Shown one piece after another: positions 8,739 through 17,925 of a stretch of DNA of 47,529 bases; the stretch's first letter is position 1; every line of letters starts with the position of its first letter. The position numbers and the translations under genes are program-made. The notes under the pieces were generated by a model. It was not told the origin of the DNA. It saw only the letters and a program-made list of their open reading frames with translations, and did not search any database. The stretch lies in NCBI RefSeq assembly GCF_022565475.1, contig NZ_JAIUMR010000004.1, positions 1 through 47,529 of the forward strand, read 5' to 3'. The DNA comes from Aliidiomarina sp. (GTDB lineage: Bacteria > Pseudomonadota > Gammaproteobacteria > Enterobacterales > Alteromonadaceae).

Positions 8739-10109
8739 ATGAGTGCGACAGGATTAAATCGGACAGAGAAACGAGCTGCGGTCACGCTAGCCTCGATTTT
8801 TGGCTTGCGCATGTTGGGCCTGTTTTTAATCATGCCGGTACTGGCAATTTATGGTCAAAGCTATCCAGATTACACGCCGTTTCTGGTCGGAATTGCCATC
8901 GGAGCGTATGGGTTAACCCAAGCCATGCTGCAAATTCCAATGGGCTGGTTGTCCGATCGAATCGGCCGGCGACCGGTGATCTTAGGCGGTCTCGCGATCT
9001 TTGCTTTTGGTAGTGTTGTGGCGGCACTAGCTGATACCATGACCGGGGTGATTATTGGTCGTGTTCTGCAAGGCGCAGGGGCGATTGCTGGTGCAGTTTT
9101 AGCTTTAGCGGCGGATTCTGCTCGTGAAGAGCAACGGCCGAAAGTCATGGCCGTGATCGGCATGGGTATTGGCCTTTCTTTTGTCCTAGCCTTAATTATT
9201 GCGCCAGTGCTCGGTGGCGTGATTGGTATGTCTGGTCTTTTCTGGATGACAGCAGCGTTAGCCGTGGGCGGCATCCTTTTGCTCTGGCGTGGCATGCCGG
9301 TGACTCATCAACAAGTGCCAAGCCGTGATGTCTTGCCGGTGCCGAAAGAGCTGAAACGTTTACTTAAACATGGCCAGCTGATGCGGCTGAATTTTGGTGT
9401 TTTTGTCCTTCATTTAGTGCTGACCGCTTGGTTTGTGACCTTACCATTGCAGCTCGTCGATGCGGGCTTGTCAGCACAGAATCATAGCTGGCTTTACCTA
9501 CCGACGTTACTATTGTCGTTTGCGGTCATGGTGCCGATGATGATTATTTTGGTCCGTCGCAAACAACAATTACTCGGCATGCGCCTGTCTATGCTCATGT
9601 TGATCGTTTCTCTGTTAGCCATTTTAGTCTTTGCTGATGAGCTTCTTGGGCTTATCCTCGGTGTCTGGATATTTTTCATTGGTTTTAATTACTTAGAAGC
9701 TAGTTTGCCAGCGATGCTGACGCAGCATGCACCGGCAGGAAGTAAAGGAAGTGCGAGCGGCATTTACACCACGTGGCAATTTTTTGGCGCATTCTTAGGT
9801 GGTGTAATTGGCGGCTATAGCTTACAAAAATTTGGCCCCTCAGGGGTTATCATTTTGTGCATTGCACTGCTAGTATGTTGGTTACTCGTTAGTGTCGGAC
9901 TGCAACAAGTTCTTGCGACCACTCGCATGACATTCCAAGTTGACGGTTTAAATGAACAGCAAGCGGCCAGTTTAAGTTCGGATTTAACCGCATTGAGTGG
10001 GATTGAAGAAGCGATTGTGATCGCCGATGAAGGTGCGGTTTACTTAAAAGTTCAACGTGATCAATATGACGCGCAGGCGATTCAGGGACTGCTGGCGCGT
10101 TACTCGTAA
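8739..10109 (+). CDS. MFS transporter with C-terminal YAM-like domain (YajR type)
   Basis: A 456-residue inner-membrane major facilitator transporter. About twelve hydrophobic helices occupy residues 1-385. The loop-2/3 signature GWLSDRIGRRPVI lies near 68-80, matching the MFS motif A. The soluble C-terminal part, about 390-456, with alternating strands and helices, resembles the ferredoxin-like YAM domain of E. coli YajR, whose length (about 454) also agrees. Substrate unknown; proton-coupled export is the usual inference. It lies 18 bases upstream of ssb on the same strand and opposite uvrA, so it separates two genes that are direct divergent neighbours in E. coli. Confidence 0.85.
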   Translation: MSATGLNRTEKRAAVTLASIFGLRMLGLFLIMPVLAIYGQSYPDYTPFLVGIAIGAYGLTQAMLQIPMGWLSDRIGRRPVILGGLAIFAFGSVVAALADTMTGVIIGRVLQGAGAIAGAVLALAADSAREEQRPKVMAVIGMGIGLSFVLALIIAPVLGGVIGMSGLFWMTAALAVGGILLLWRGMPVTHQQVPSRDVLPVPKELKRLLKHGQLMRLNFGVFVLHLVLTAWFVTLPLQLVDAGLSAQNHSWLYLPTLLLSFAVMVPMMIILVRRKQQLLGMRLSMLMLIVSLLAILVFADELLGLILGVWIFFIGFNYLEASLPAMLTQHAPAGSKGSASGIYTTWQFFGAFLGGVIGGYSLQKFGPSGVIILCIALLVCWLLVSVGLQQVLATTRMTFQVDGLNEQQAASLSSDLTALSGIEEAIVIADEGAVYLKVQRDQYDAQAIQGLLARYS

Positions 10110-10127
10110 CAGTTTTAGGAGAGAAAC

Positions 10128-10646
10128 ATGGCCAGTCGTGGCGTAAATAAAGTAATTTTGATTGGTAATTTAGGGGCAGATCCAGAAGTACGCTATACCC
10201 AAAGTAGCGTGGCTATCGCAAATTTGAACTTGGCAACCAGCGAAACATGGAAGGACAAACAGACCGGTGAACAGAAAGAGTTAACCGAATGGCACCGTGT
10301 TGTTTGTTACCGTCGATTGGCTGAAATTGCCGGTGAATACCTGAAAAAGGGTTCCAAAGTTTATATTGAAGGCCGTTTGCAAACTCGTAAGTGGCAAGGT
10401 CAAGACGGTCAAGACCGTTACACCACGGAAATTGTCGCAAACGAAATGCAAATGTTAGATGGTCGTCCTGGTGGCGGTGGTGGTAACCCGGACTGGCAGA
10501 ATAACCAGAACCAAGGCAGCCGCCAACAAGCTGCGCCGCAAAGCAATCAGCAGCAAGGGCAGTGGGACAATGCGCCGCAACAGAGCCAACAACCGGCGCA
10601 ACCGAAGCCATTCACTGATGACTTGGATGACGATATACCGTTCTAG
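10128..10646 (+). CDS. ssb: Single-stranded DNA-binding protein
   Basis: Essential SSB protecting single-stranded DNA in replication, repair and recombination. The 172-residue protein has the N-terminal OB-fold region ([20 protein letters not shown] through about residue 110, with TEWHRVV and the KGSKVYIEG strand). A glutamine-, asparagine- and glycine-rich linker follows, and the acidic tip DDDIPF that recruits partner proteins is intact. AGGAG lies six bases before ATG. Downstream is a short strong hairpin terminator, making ssb the last gene of the MFS-ssb unit. Confidence 0.97.
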   Translation: MASRGVNKVILIGNLGADPEVRYTQSSVAIANLNLATSETWKDKQTGEQKELTEWHRVVCYRRLAEIAGEYLKKGSKVYIEGRLQTRKWQGQDGQDRYTTEIVANEMQMLDGRPGGGGGNPDWQNNQNQGSRQQAAPQSNQQQGQWDNAPQQSQQPAQPKPFTDDLDDDIPF

Positions 10647-10683
10647 GATTTGGCACCGTTACCCCTGTCTACCTTTCATCCTC

Positions 10684-10710
10684 AAGCCGCAGATTCTGCG
10701 GCTTGTTTGT
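10684..10710 (+). terminator. Intrinsic terminator after ssb
   Basis: A perfect 9-bp stem (AAGCCGCAG/CTGCGGCTT) with a 3-base loop is followed by GTTTGTGT. The stretch lies between convergent ssb and ppc. The T-run is weak, and on the opposite strand there is no T-tract. Confidence 0.65.
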
Positions 10711-10736
10711 GTACACTGACCGTTGACCATTCACAG

Positions 10737-13538
10737 TTAACCCGTATTGCGCAGTGCACCGGCAATACCATTAATGGTCATCAACAAGGTGAGTAGCGTT
10801 TGCTCGCGTTCGTCTTCGCTACTGCCCGTTTCTTTCTGCTGTCGCCACTGAGCTAATAGATTCAATTGCGTGCGGTGCAGCGATTGCAGCGCCTCTTCAC
10901 GCAGAACGTTCGAGTAGTAATGGTTCGGCCGGCGCTCTGGAAATGGTTTACCGAAAAACTCGTCGATAATTTGTCGTGTGCGCTTTAACTCGTCGCGGAG
11001 CAGTGGGTAGATAGCTGCGCGAGTTGCAGGATCCGTGACCAAGTTCGCGTACGACTCCATGATGGTTAGGTTCGAGGCAGCAAGTGCGGTGTCGACGTTG
11101 GTCAGTACGTATTTCAGCAGAGGGTCAGTCGCAAATGAGGCTTTGAGAGCTGCAAATGCTTCCGGGTTTTCTGTTTTTAATAATGTGAAGGTATAACCCA
11201 CGCCGTACCAACTGGTAATATTGGCACGCGATTGCGACCAGCTGAATACCCATGGAATAGCACGCAGATCGTCGAGCGTACGCGTTCCGGTGCGGCGCGC
11301 TGGGCGCGAACCTATGCGGCTACTTTCAATCGCATCAATGGGTGTTGCAGCAGCGAAATAGTCGAGAAAATGCGGATTTTTAATCAGTTGCTGATAAAAC
11401 GCTTTGCTCTTTTCGGCTAGGAATGCCCACGTTTTTTCCTGAGCATGCGCGGTGCATTGATTGCTCTGCGAATCGAGGAGCGTGGCAGCTGTCGCACTGG
11501 CCATTAACATTTCTATATTTGAACTGGCGTTGCGTTGGTTGGCATACTTCTGTGAAATGGTTTCCCCTTGTTCGGTGAGGCGCATGTCACCGTTGACCGA
11601 ACAAGGGGGCAGCGCTTGAATAAACCAGTTCGTGGGTCCCGCGCCGCGGCTAATCGTGCCACCTTTACCGTGGAAGAAGCGGATTTTAATTCCTTTGCCG
11701 TTGCCGACTTGCACGAGCTGTTCCTGCGCTTTGTATAGGCTCCACTGGCTCGCCAAAATCCCACCGTCTTTATTACTATCGCTATAGCCAACCATCACCT
11801 GCTGCACGGGTACTTGGTCGTGGTTCAGTTCTTGCTGATGAGCGAGGCTGCGTTTGGTCATGGGATGGGCAAGAAAGCCATCCATAATACGTGCGCTGTT
11901 TTGTAGATCGTTAATCGTTTCGAAAAGCGGAACAACTGGGACTTTGCAACGCAAGCCCGCGGCGGTATTTTCGGTTAGGCCGGCTTCGCGTGCTAACAGA
12001 TAGACCGCCAGAAGATCGGAGACATCGCGGGTCATGCTGACAATAATGGAACCTATTGCTGCCGTTCCATATTTTTCGACATGGTCGGCCACGACGCGGA
12101 AGGCGGATACCACAGCATCGGCTTCACTTGGCAATGGCGTTTTAACGTGAGCAAAGGGGCGATTCTTTTTGAGTTCGGTGTTAAAAAATGCGAGTCGCTC
12201 CGCTTCGTTCCACGTCAAAAATTTATCGCCGTCTTCGCCTGCACTGTTCAGTAGCTGCGCTACGGCCTTATCGTGGAAACTACTATTTTGGCGGATATCC
12301 AACTTAGCGAGGTGAAAGCCGAAGGTTTCGACGATGCGGATGGCGCGGTTAACATCGTGTTGGGCAACGGCTTTGGCGCCGTAGGCAACGAGAGCCTCTT
12401 GCAATAGCTCTAGATCGGCAATGAGTTCTTTGGCGAAACGATAGCTGCTTGGGTGTTCTTTAAGCTCGGTGGCGTGCTGGCGCTTGATATCGAGCGGCAA
12501 TTTGGTGATGCACAGGTTGACAAACTGGCGAAACACTTCACCGCGATTGCGTTGGTAACTTTGTTCACCTGCATCGCTGAGCTCGCTGCGCATGGCATCA
12601 ATACGGCGCTGCAAAGCGTGGATGGTGTCTGCATAATGGCAGGAGAAACTAAGGTGTGTGACCAATTTAATCAGCGCCCGCCGGATAATCACAAAGGCGT
12701 TGAGGCGAAGGGTTGTGAGGGTATACGCGGTCACCTCGGGGGTAACAAAGGGATGGCCATCGCGATCGCCGCCGACCCAGTTGCCAAAGGATATTTTCGG
12801 GAACTGACGTGCCTTGCGCAAAAGTGCTGGGTCGAGCTTCAGGTAATCCCACGCTTGCAGTAGACGTTTGTCGACTAAATCAATGACATCGGGAAACACG
12901 TTGGTGAGATAGTGCATCACGTTGCGTAATTCAGATTGAACATCCGGCTTTTCGACAAAAATCTCGCCGGTGCGCCACAAACGCTCGAGTACCAGTTTAA
13001 TTTCTTGCCGAATCTCTGCTTGTTCACGAGTGGTCCACATTTGGTTTTCGCGTTTGACTAGCAGCAGATAGAGCTCACGGTGATGTTCGAGGACGGTGGC
13101 TCGCTTGGCCTCGGTGGGGTGGGCGGTCAGCACCGGCTCGACTCGTACCTGGGGCAAAATTTGCGCAATTTCTTCAGCATTTAGCCCCGCCGCGAGCAAG
13201 GTTTTCAGACGCTCTCCCCACAAACCATTCACCGCCGCCAACGACTTTTCATCTTCCACTTTCCGACGGTTCTGCACGGCACCGTTGACTTCAGCCATAT
13301 TCAACATTTGGAAAATAATCGAATACAGCTGAATTTGTTTGCCGGCAAATTGTGCGGGAATTTCTTCGAATGCGTTATGCCAGGGGAAATAGGGTAAAAG
13401 TGCTTCTTCGCCATTTTCAATCAGAACTTCTTGCAAGCATTCCAGCAAAAAATCGAAGTCAAAATAAGGCTTCCCGAGCTTTTCTTGGACGAGCTGCAAA
13501 CTGTTTGCGTGAACGCTCTTTGGGGTGGTGTATGGCAT
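10737..13538 (-). CDS. ppc: Phosphoenolpyruvate carboxylase, divergent subtype
   Basis: Anaplerotic enzyme converting PEP and bicarbonate to oxaloacetate. At 933 residues it is about 50 longer than E. coli Ppc. Recognisable motifs in order are VLTAHPTEAKRATV (catalytic His region, near 137-150), GNWVGGDRDGHPFVTPEVT (near 250), VGYSDSNKDGG (near 590), FHGKGGTISRGAGPTN (near 622-637) and the C-terminal ALRNTG. Several differ from the classical enzyme: FHGKGG for FHGRGG, SRGAGP for GRGGGP, SNKDGG for SAKDAG, RNTG for QNTG. All still fit an active site, so an active divergent clade is likely. GGAGGAA precedes the ATG. Confidence 0.93.
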   Translation of the reverse strand: MPYTTPKSVHANSLQLVQEKLGKPYFDFDFLLECLQEVLIENGEEALLPYFPWHNAFEEIPAQFAGKQIQLYSIIFQMLNMAEVNGAVQNRRKVEDEKSLAAVNGLWGERLKTLLAAGLNAEEIAQILPQVRVEPVLTAHPTEAKRATVLEHHRELYLLLVKRENQMWTTREQAEIRQEIKLVLERLWRTGEIFVEKPDVQSELRNVMHYLTNVFPDVIDLVDKRLLQAWDYLKLDPALLRKARQFPKISFGNWVGGDRDGHPFVTPEVTAYTLTTLRLNAFVIIRRALIKLVTHLSFSCHYADTIHALQRRIDAMRSELSDAGEQSYQRNRGEVFRQFVNLCITKLPLDIKRQHATELKEHPSSYRFAKELIADLELLQEALVAYGAKAVAQHDVNRAIRIVETFGFHLAKLDIRQNSSFHDKAVAQLLNSAGEDGDKFLTWNEAERLAFFNTELKKNRPFAHVKTPLPSEADAVVSAFRVVADHVEKYGTAAIGSIIVSMTRDVSDLLAVYLLAREAGLTENTAAGLRCKVPVVPLFETINDLQNSARIMDGFLAHPMTKRSLAHQQELNHDQVPVQQVMVGYSDSNKDGGILASQWSLYKAQEQLVQVGNGKGIKIRFFHGKGGTISRGAGPTNWFIQALPPCSVNGDMRLTEQGETISQKYANQRNASSNIEMLMASATAATLLDSQSNQCTAHAQEKTWAFLAEKSKAFYQQLIKNPHFLDYFAAATPIDAIESSRIGSRPARRTGTRTLDDLRAIPWVFSWSQSRANITSWYGVGYTFTLLKTENPEAFAALKASFATDPLLKYVLTNVDTALAASNLTIMESYANLVTDPATRAAIYPLLRDELKRTRQIIDEFFGKPFPERRPNHYYSNVLREEALQSLHRTQLNLLAQWRQQKETGSSEDEREQTLLTLLMTINGIAGALRNTG

Positions 13539-13726
13539 TGTGTTCCTCCCGATATACGGCAGAAGCGAGGACGTAGCCTCAGTATAACGACTACTTTAAC
13601 TGGTTCTTGATTTTTAACCAAATCGCGAATAAATCACTTTGCGCTTGCTGCCGCAAGTTACCAGAAATCTTGGCCAAATTAAGTAGATGCGTTAAAGTCC
13701 CGATTAAGTTCTCTTAATGAAGGCGT

Positions 13727-14656
13727 GTGAACCTGATGAGCAAAGTGGTGCCTTGGCTGCATGTGTACGTATTTTCCTATAATCGCGGCGACTTTTTGGC
13801 GAATTGCATCGCGTCGATTCAGCGTCATTTAACCAATGTTGCGGTGTGGGTAGTCGATGACCGTAGTGATGATGCTGACACGCAAACCTATTTGCGTGAT
13901 TTGCCAAACGGCATCGGGCTGTTGCAAAGCCAAGCACAGGAGTCGTCACGCCACGGTGGCTTGTATAACAATATGCAACTGGCGCTTGAGCATGCGGCTG
14001 GCAAAGGTGCAGAGCTGGCGCTGTTTCTGCAAGACGATATGCAAGTGGTGCGCGACGTGGCTGCGGATGATCAAGCTAATGTCGAAGGTTTTTTTGCTCA
14101 CTTCACCAACACCGCGTTTTTGAATCCGCTGTTTCTAAAGGGCATGCGTAAGCGACGTGACCAGCGTATTACGCAGCTGGCTGAAGACTATCCGGTGTAT
14201 TTCCGCCATTATCCAGAAAAAGCCAACCCGCGTGGTATTAGCTATGCTGATGCCATGATCGCGCATGTACCGCGACTCAGCGAAGCGAATTGGCAATTTG
14301 CTAATGGAGAAACGGTGAATGCCGAACAAGCCGACAAGCTATTTGGAAAAATGGGCATGATGCTGCACCCGTTCGCCATGTTTTTGCCGGAAGTGCCAGT
14401 GTTTCGTGGCAAAAAAAAGTCGTGGGCGGTGGCAAAAGCCGAGCAACTGCGTGGCACCAAACCGAATCGCTTTTTTGGCATGACGGGTCGGCAAATTACC
14501 GCGTTGAAGGAACGGGATGTGGCAACCGTGTTACCGGTTGCCGAAGACTTCTTAGTGACAGAACGTGACGCTAAACGACCCTTTACTTACAGCCAAATTA
14601 ACGTCTATCCATGGTTGCGAGTCATTCACAAGATTTCCCAGAAGCTCGCCAAGTGA
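13727..14656 (+). CDS. GT-A fold glycosyltransferase-like protein
   Basis: A 309-residue soluble protein. The start HVYVFSYNRGDFLANCIASI resembles the N-terminal nucleotide-sugar binding strand and helix of family 2 glycosyltransferases, VVDDRSDD (about 42-49) matches the first acidic motif, and LFLQDDMQVV (about 98-107) resembles the DxD metal-binding motif. The C-terminal half has no motif I recognise, and there is no membrane segment. GTG at 13727 and ATG at 13736 are both possible starts; an AAGG element lies between the spacings ideal for either. It is flanked by divergent ppc and convergent add and belongs to no polysaccharide cluster, so acceptor and role are unknown. Confidence 0.6.
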   Translation: MNLMSKVVPWLHVYVFSYNRGDFLANCIASIQRHLTNVAVWVVDDRSDDADTQTYLRDLPNGIGLLQSQAQESSRHGGLYNNMQLALEHAAGKGAELALFLQDDMQVVRDVAADDQANVEGFFAHFTNTAFLNPLFLKGMRKRRDQRITQLAEDYPVYFRHYPEKANPRGISYADAMIAHVPRLSEANWQFANGETVNAEQADKLFGKMGMMLHPFAMFLPEVPVFRGKKKSWAVAKAEQLRGTKPNRFFGMTGRQITALKERDVATVLPVAEDFLVTERDAKRPFTYSQINVYPWLRVIHKISQKLAK

Positions 14657-14677
14657 GTTTTAGCAGGCTCGAACTGA

Positions 14678-14709
14678 GCAAGTACGGCCTTAGATAAAGC
14701 CGTACTTGC
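14678..14709. terminator. Hairpin between convergent GT-like gene and add
   Basis: A perfect 11-bp inverted repeat (GCAAGTACGGC/GCCGTACTTGC) with a 10-base loop that contains the add stop codon. There is no clear T-run on either side, so it may be a weak bidirectional terminator or an mRNA 3'-end stabiliser. Confidence 0.45.
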
Positions 14710-15991
14710 GCGCAACCGAATCAAAATATTCCAACGTATGTTTTGCATAGGAGCGCTTTTCAACATAGTCGCCAGGGAAGAAATTCTTTTTAAAGCCGTA
14801 GGCCACCATATCTTTCAAGCGCTTTAACGGGACATCGAAATTATCCAAAGCAAGCTTGTACTCATCACTAACAGTCGTATTTGAAACCAACCGGTTATCG
14901 GTACAAATAACGGTCGCGATGCGGTTCTCCAACATGTGGCGGAAGTTATGCTCTTTAATGTCCGTAATTGCAGGGTGCGTCTGTAAATTACTGGTTAAAC
15001 AAACCTCAATCGCGATTCGACGATCCGCAATGTAGGATGCAAGAGACTGGCTGTAAGCTTCTTTGTCCGTAATTTTCGCGTCTTCAATCATTTCGGGCGA
15101 GAACAAGGAATAGCCATGACCCAAACGATCCGCATAACAGGTGGTTAAGGCTTCAAAAATACTTTCTGCACCGTATGCTTCGCCGGCATGTACCGTTTTC
15201 AAGAGGAAATTCTGATGCGCGTATTCATACACGTCTTTAAACTTGTGCGCCGGATAGCCGTTCTCTTGACCGGCAATATCCAAACCAACAATCGGCATAC
15301 CTTCCTCATCGCGCAGGCGAACGCTAGCACGAATTAGTTCCATGGCGGCGGTTTTAATCACGTCCATCGGATCATGATCACGCAGCAGTTGGAAGAGCTG
15401 GGTGTAGTAGGGCGAAAAACCTTTTTTGCCAAACATACGCATCGCGCAGTTAATGATGCCGTATTCGAATGGTGGTTTTAGGCCAGGCGTCAAGCCAACG
15501 TCTGGTCGCGCATTGTACTCAGCTTTTGCTTTGGCCAAACCATTGTTGACCGCATGCATCACCTCATCAAAGCCAATGCCTGTGGTTGGGTCCATCAATA
15601 ACTGCGGGGCAAAACGGACTTCGATGTAATTGACGCCTTCTTCGAGATTATCAATCGCAAGTTCGTACGCCGCTTGTTCCATATTCTCAAGATCACGTAG
15701 GACCGCACAGGTATATTGGAAGCCGTTTAAATATTCACCGAGATTGTTATACTTTTCTTTAAAAACGAGTTCTTTTAGACCCGCAACTGTGTACGATGGC
15801 AACTCAATTTTACTGCGCTTGGCCATTTCAATCAGGCCTTGAGGGCGTAAACTACCATCTAAATGCAGGTGTAAATCCGCTTTTGGAATTTCACGTATGA
15901 AATCGAGCGAATATGTGGTGCTCGAACCACGTCCAGATTGGTTAGAAACTAAACTGGAGGTTAGGTTATTAACGGAAGCGGATGGTGACAT
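14690..15991 (-). CDS. add: Adenosine deaminase
   Basis: Purine salvage enzyme converting adenosine to inosine. The 433-residue protein carries the zinc motif HLHLDGSL (H41, H43), a KTVHAGEA segment for the third His and the catalytic Glu, DRLGHGYSL, and CTDNRLVSNTTVSDEY near the C-terminus. In the last motif the classical DD pair appears as DN, a variant I believe occurs in some bacterial family members. An extra N-terminal stretch of about 35 low-complexity residues precedes the catalytic core. ATG at 15991 is preferred to 16036 because GGAG lies eight bases upstream. It is close to the divergent thymidine kinase gene, another nucleoside salvage enzyme. Confidence 0.85.
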   Translation of the reverse strand: MSPSASVNNLTSSLVSNQSGRGSSTTYSLDFIREIPKADLHLHLDGSLRPQGLIEMAKRSKIELPSYTVAGLKELVFKEKYNNLGEYLNGFQYTCAVLRDLENMEQAAYELAIDNLEEGVNYIEVRFAPQLLMDPTTGIGFDEVMHAVNNGLAKAKAEYNARPDVGLTPGLKPPFEYGIINCAMRMFGKKGFSPYYTQLFQLLRDHDPMDVIKTAAMELIRASVRLRDEEGMPIVGLDIAGQENGYPAHKFKDVYEYAHQNFLLKTVHAGEAYGAESIFEALTTCYADRLGHGYSLFSPEMIEDAKITDKEAYSQSLASYIADRRIAIEVCLTSNLQTHPAITDIKEHNFRHMLENRIATVICTDNRLVSNTTVSDEYKLALDNFDVPLKRLKDMVAYGFKKNFFPGDYVEKRSYAKHTLEYFDSVARKYGFI

Positions 15992-16154
15992 AAAGAGAAC
16001 TCCTGCACATGTATTTAACCGCGCATTATATCGCATTTTTTATGCAGTTGCGCGGTTTTCGATTGCACCAAACACAGTGCGAACATACAGTCCCCGCGAT
16101 TGCGGTCGGATGTGTTTGCACACTCTGCCTCGACAACAAGAATAATGGAACATT

Positions 16155-16775
16155 ATGGCATCGCTGTATTTCACTTATTCGGCAATGAATGCCGGAAAGA
16201 GCACATCGCTATTACAAGTCGCATATAACTACGAAGAACGCGACCAGCAGGTTATGTTGTTAACGCCAGCGCTGGATGCTCGAGCAGGCGAGGGGCAAAT
16301 CCACTCGCGCTTGGGCTTGTCGCGCGCTGCGGAAACGTTCACGACGAAGACGAATTTGTTCGAACGGCTTAATGCAGTTTTAAACAGCCAAGTGCTGGAT
16401 TGTATTTTGCTCGACGAGGCTCAGTTTCTGACGCCAGAACAAGTTTGGCAATTAGCGCGCGTCGTTGATGAGTTAAATGTCCCGGTGATGTGTTATGGCA
16501 TCCGTACAGACGCATTTGGAAATGCGTTTGCAGGTAGCGCAACCTTGTTGGCAATTGCGGACAAACTGACAGAAATCAAAACCATTTGTTTCTGCGGCCG
16601 TAAAGCGACCATGGTCTACCGTTGCGGTCCCGATGGTAAGGCAGTGAATGCCGGAGAACAAATTGCGATAGGCGGCAACGATCGATATGTCAGTTGTTGT
16701 CGTAAACACTGGGTTGAAGCGTTAGCGGCTGCAGGCGTCGACCAGCAGTCATTCCCCTTAAACGAGGTTGGGTAG
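16155..16775 (+). CDS. tdk: Thymidine kinase
   Basis: Phosphorylates thymidine and deoxyuridine with ATP in pyrimidine salvage. The 206-residue protein matches type II bacterial thymidine kinases. The P-loop YSAMNAGKST lies at 8-17, the LLDEAQF Walker B/catalytic segment near 85-91, the CFCGRKATMVYRCG zinc strand near 143-156, and the GNDRYVSCCRKHW substrate-loop and cysteine motif near 178-190. Length is typical. The stop codon is one base before the macA ATG, so tdk may be cotranscribed with macAB, an unusual partnership. Confidence 0.95.
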   Translation: MASLYFTYSAMNAGKSTSLLQVAYNYEERDQQVMLLTPALDARAGEGQIHSRLGLSRAAETFTTKTNLFERLNAVLNSQVLDCILLDEAQFLTPEQVWQLARVVDELNVPVMCYGIRTDAFGNAFAGSATLLAIADKLTEIKTICFCGRKATMVYRCGPDGKAVNAGEQIAIGGNDRYVSCCRKHWVEALAAAGVDQQSFPLNEVG

Positions 16776-16776
16776 C

Positions 16777-17922
16777 ATGAAAAAGAAAGGACGTAGCTGG
16801 TTATGGATGGTCATCATTGTGGTTGTTGCTGGTGCTACAGCTGCATGGTGGTTTTGGCCGGAAGATGATGGCCAACAGCGGATGAATACAAGCAAAGTTG
16901 AAGTGCGTGACATTGAAGTCGTCGTCACGGCGACCGGTCGTCTACAACCTCTAGATTTTGTTGATGTGGGTGCGCAGGTTTCGGGTCAGTTGGAACGCAT
17001 CCATGTTGAAGTCGGTGACTTTGTTGAGGCGGGCGATTTGCTGGCTGAAATCGATGCGACTGTCCTTGAAGCACGTTTAGATGGTGTACGCGCGCAATTG
17101 CGCTTTCAGCAAGCGCAGCTGCGTGAGCGTCAAGCGTCACTCGACCTTGCACTGATTAATTTGAATCGGCAGCAACGTTTATTGGCTGATAACGCCACGT
17201 CAGAAGAATTAGTGCAAAGTGCCGAAGCGACTGCGCGCGCTGAATCTGCTCGGTTAGACGCTGTACAAGCGCAAATTGAGCAAACTGAGTCCTCCTTGCG
17301 TGCTGATGAAGCGAATCTCAACTACACTCGTATTTTCGCCCCAATGTCAGGTACGGTGACCAGTATTGTTGCACGTCGCGGTCAAACACTGAACGCGGCG
17401 CAGACGACGCCGACGATTTTGACGATTGCAGACTTGTCAGTGATGCGCGTTGAAGCACAAGTTTCGGAAGCGGATATCAGCCGCTTACGCGATGAGATGC
17501 CCGTGTATTTCACCACCTTGGGCAACCGTGGTCAGCGCTGGTACAGCACTTTGGAGCTTATCGAGCCGACACCGCGGGTGGAAAACAATGTTGTTCTTTA
17601 CAACGCATTATTTGACGTGCCCAATGAAGACGGACGTTTATTACCGCAAATGACGACGCAAGTTTTCTTTGTTGTTGCGAGCGCAGAGCAAGTGCTCTCG
17701 GTTCCAGCCGGCGCGGTGCGTCCAACCGGGCGCGGCCAAGGTTCTGTGCAAGTGTTACGTAACGGCGTTGTCGAGACGGTCAACGTCCAAATTGGTATCA
17801 GCGACCGTGTGTACATCGAAATTAAGTCCGGCTTAAACGCCGGCGATGAAGTCATTATTCCGGCCCAGCAAGCCATGCCTGGTGGTATGCCTCCTGGCGC
17901 AGCGCGGATGATGCGAGGCTAA
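16777..17922 (+). CDS. macA: MacA-type periplasmic adaptor of an ABC efflux pump
   Basis: Membrane-anchored adaptor that links the MacB transporter to a TolC-type outer membrane channel. The 381 residues comprise an N-terminal transmembrane anchor (about 8-26), a split lipoyl domain starting near VDVGAQVSGQLERI, a glutamine- and alanine-rich coiled-coil hairpin (about 95-175), the second lipoyl half (IFAPMSGTVTSI) and a beta-barrel/membrane-proximal region with GDEVIIPAQ at the end. ATG at 16777 is chosen over TTG at 16768; GAGG precedes it. The gap to macB is three bases. No tolC is in the window. Confidence 0.88.
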   Translation: MKKKGRSWLWMVIIVVVAGATAAWWFWPEDDGQQRMNTSKVEVRDIEVVVTATGRLQPLDFVDVGAQVSGQLERIHVEVGDFVEAGDLLAEIDATVLEARLDGVRAQLRFQQAQLRERQASLDLALINLNRQQRLLADNATSEELVQSAEATARAESARLDAVQAQIEQTESSLRADEANLNYTRIFAPMSGTVTSIVARRGQTLNAAQTTPTILTIADLSVMRVEAQVSEADISRLRDEMPVYFTTLGNRGQRWYSTLELIEPTPRVENNVVLYNALFDVPNEDGRLLPQMTTQVFFVVASAEQVLSVPAGAVRPTGRGQGSVQVLRNGVVETVNVQIGISDRVYIEIKSGLNAGDEVIIPAQQAMPGGMPPGAARMMRG

Positions 17923-17925
17923 ATC

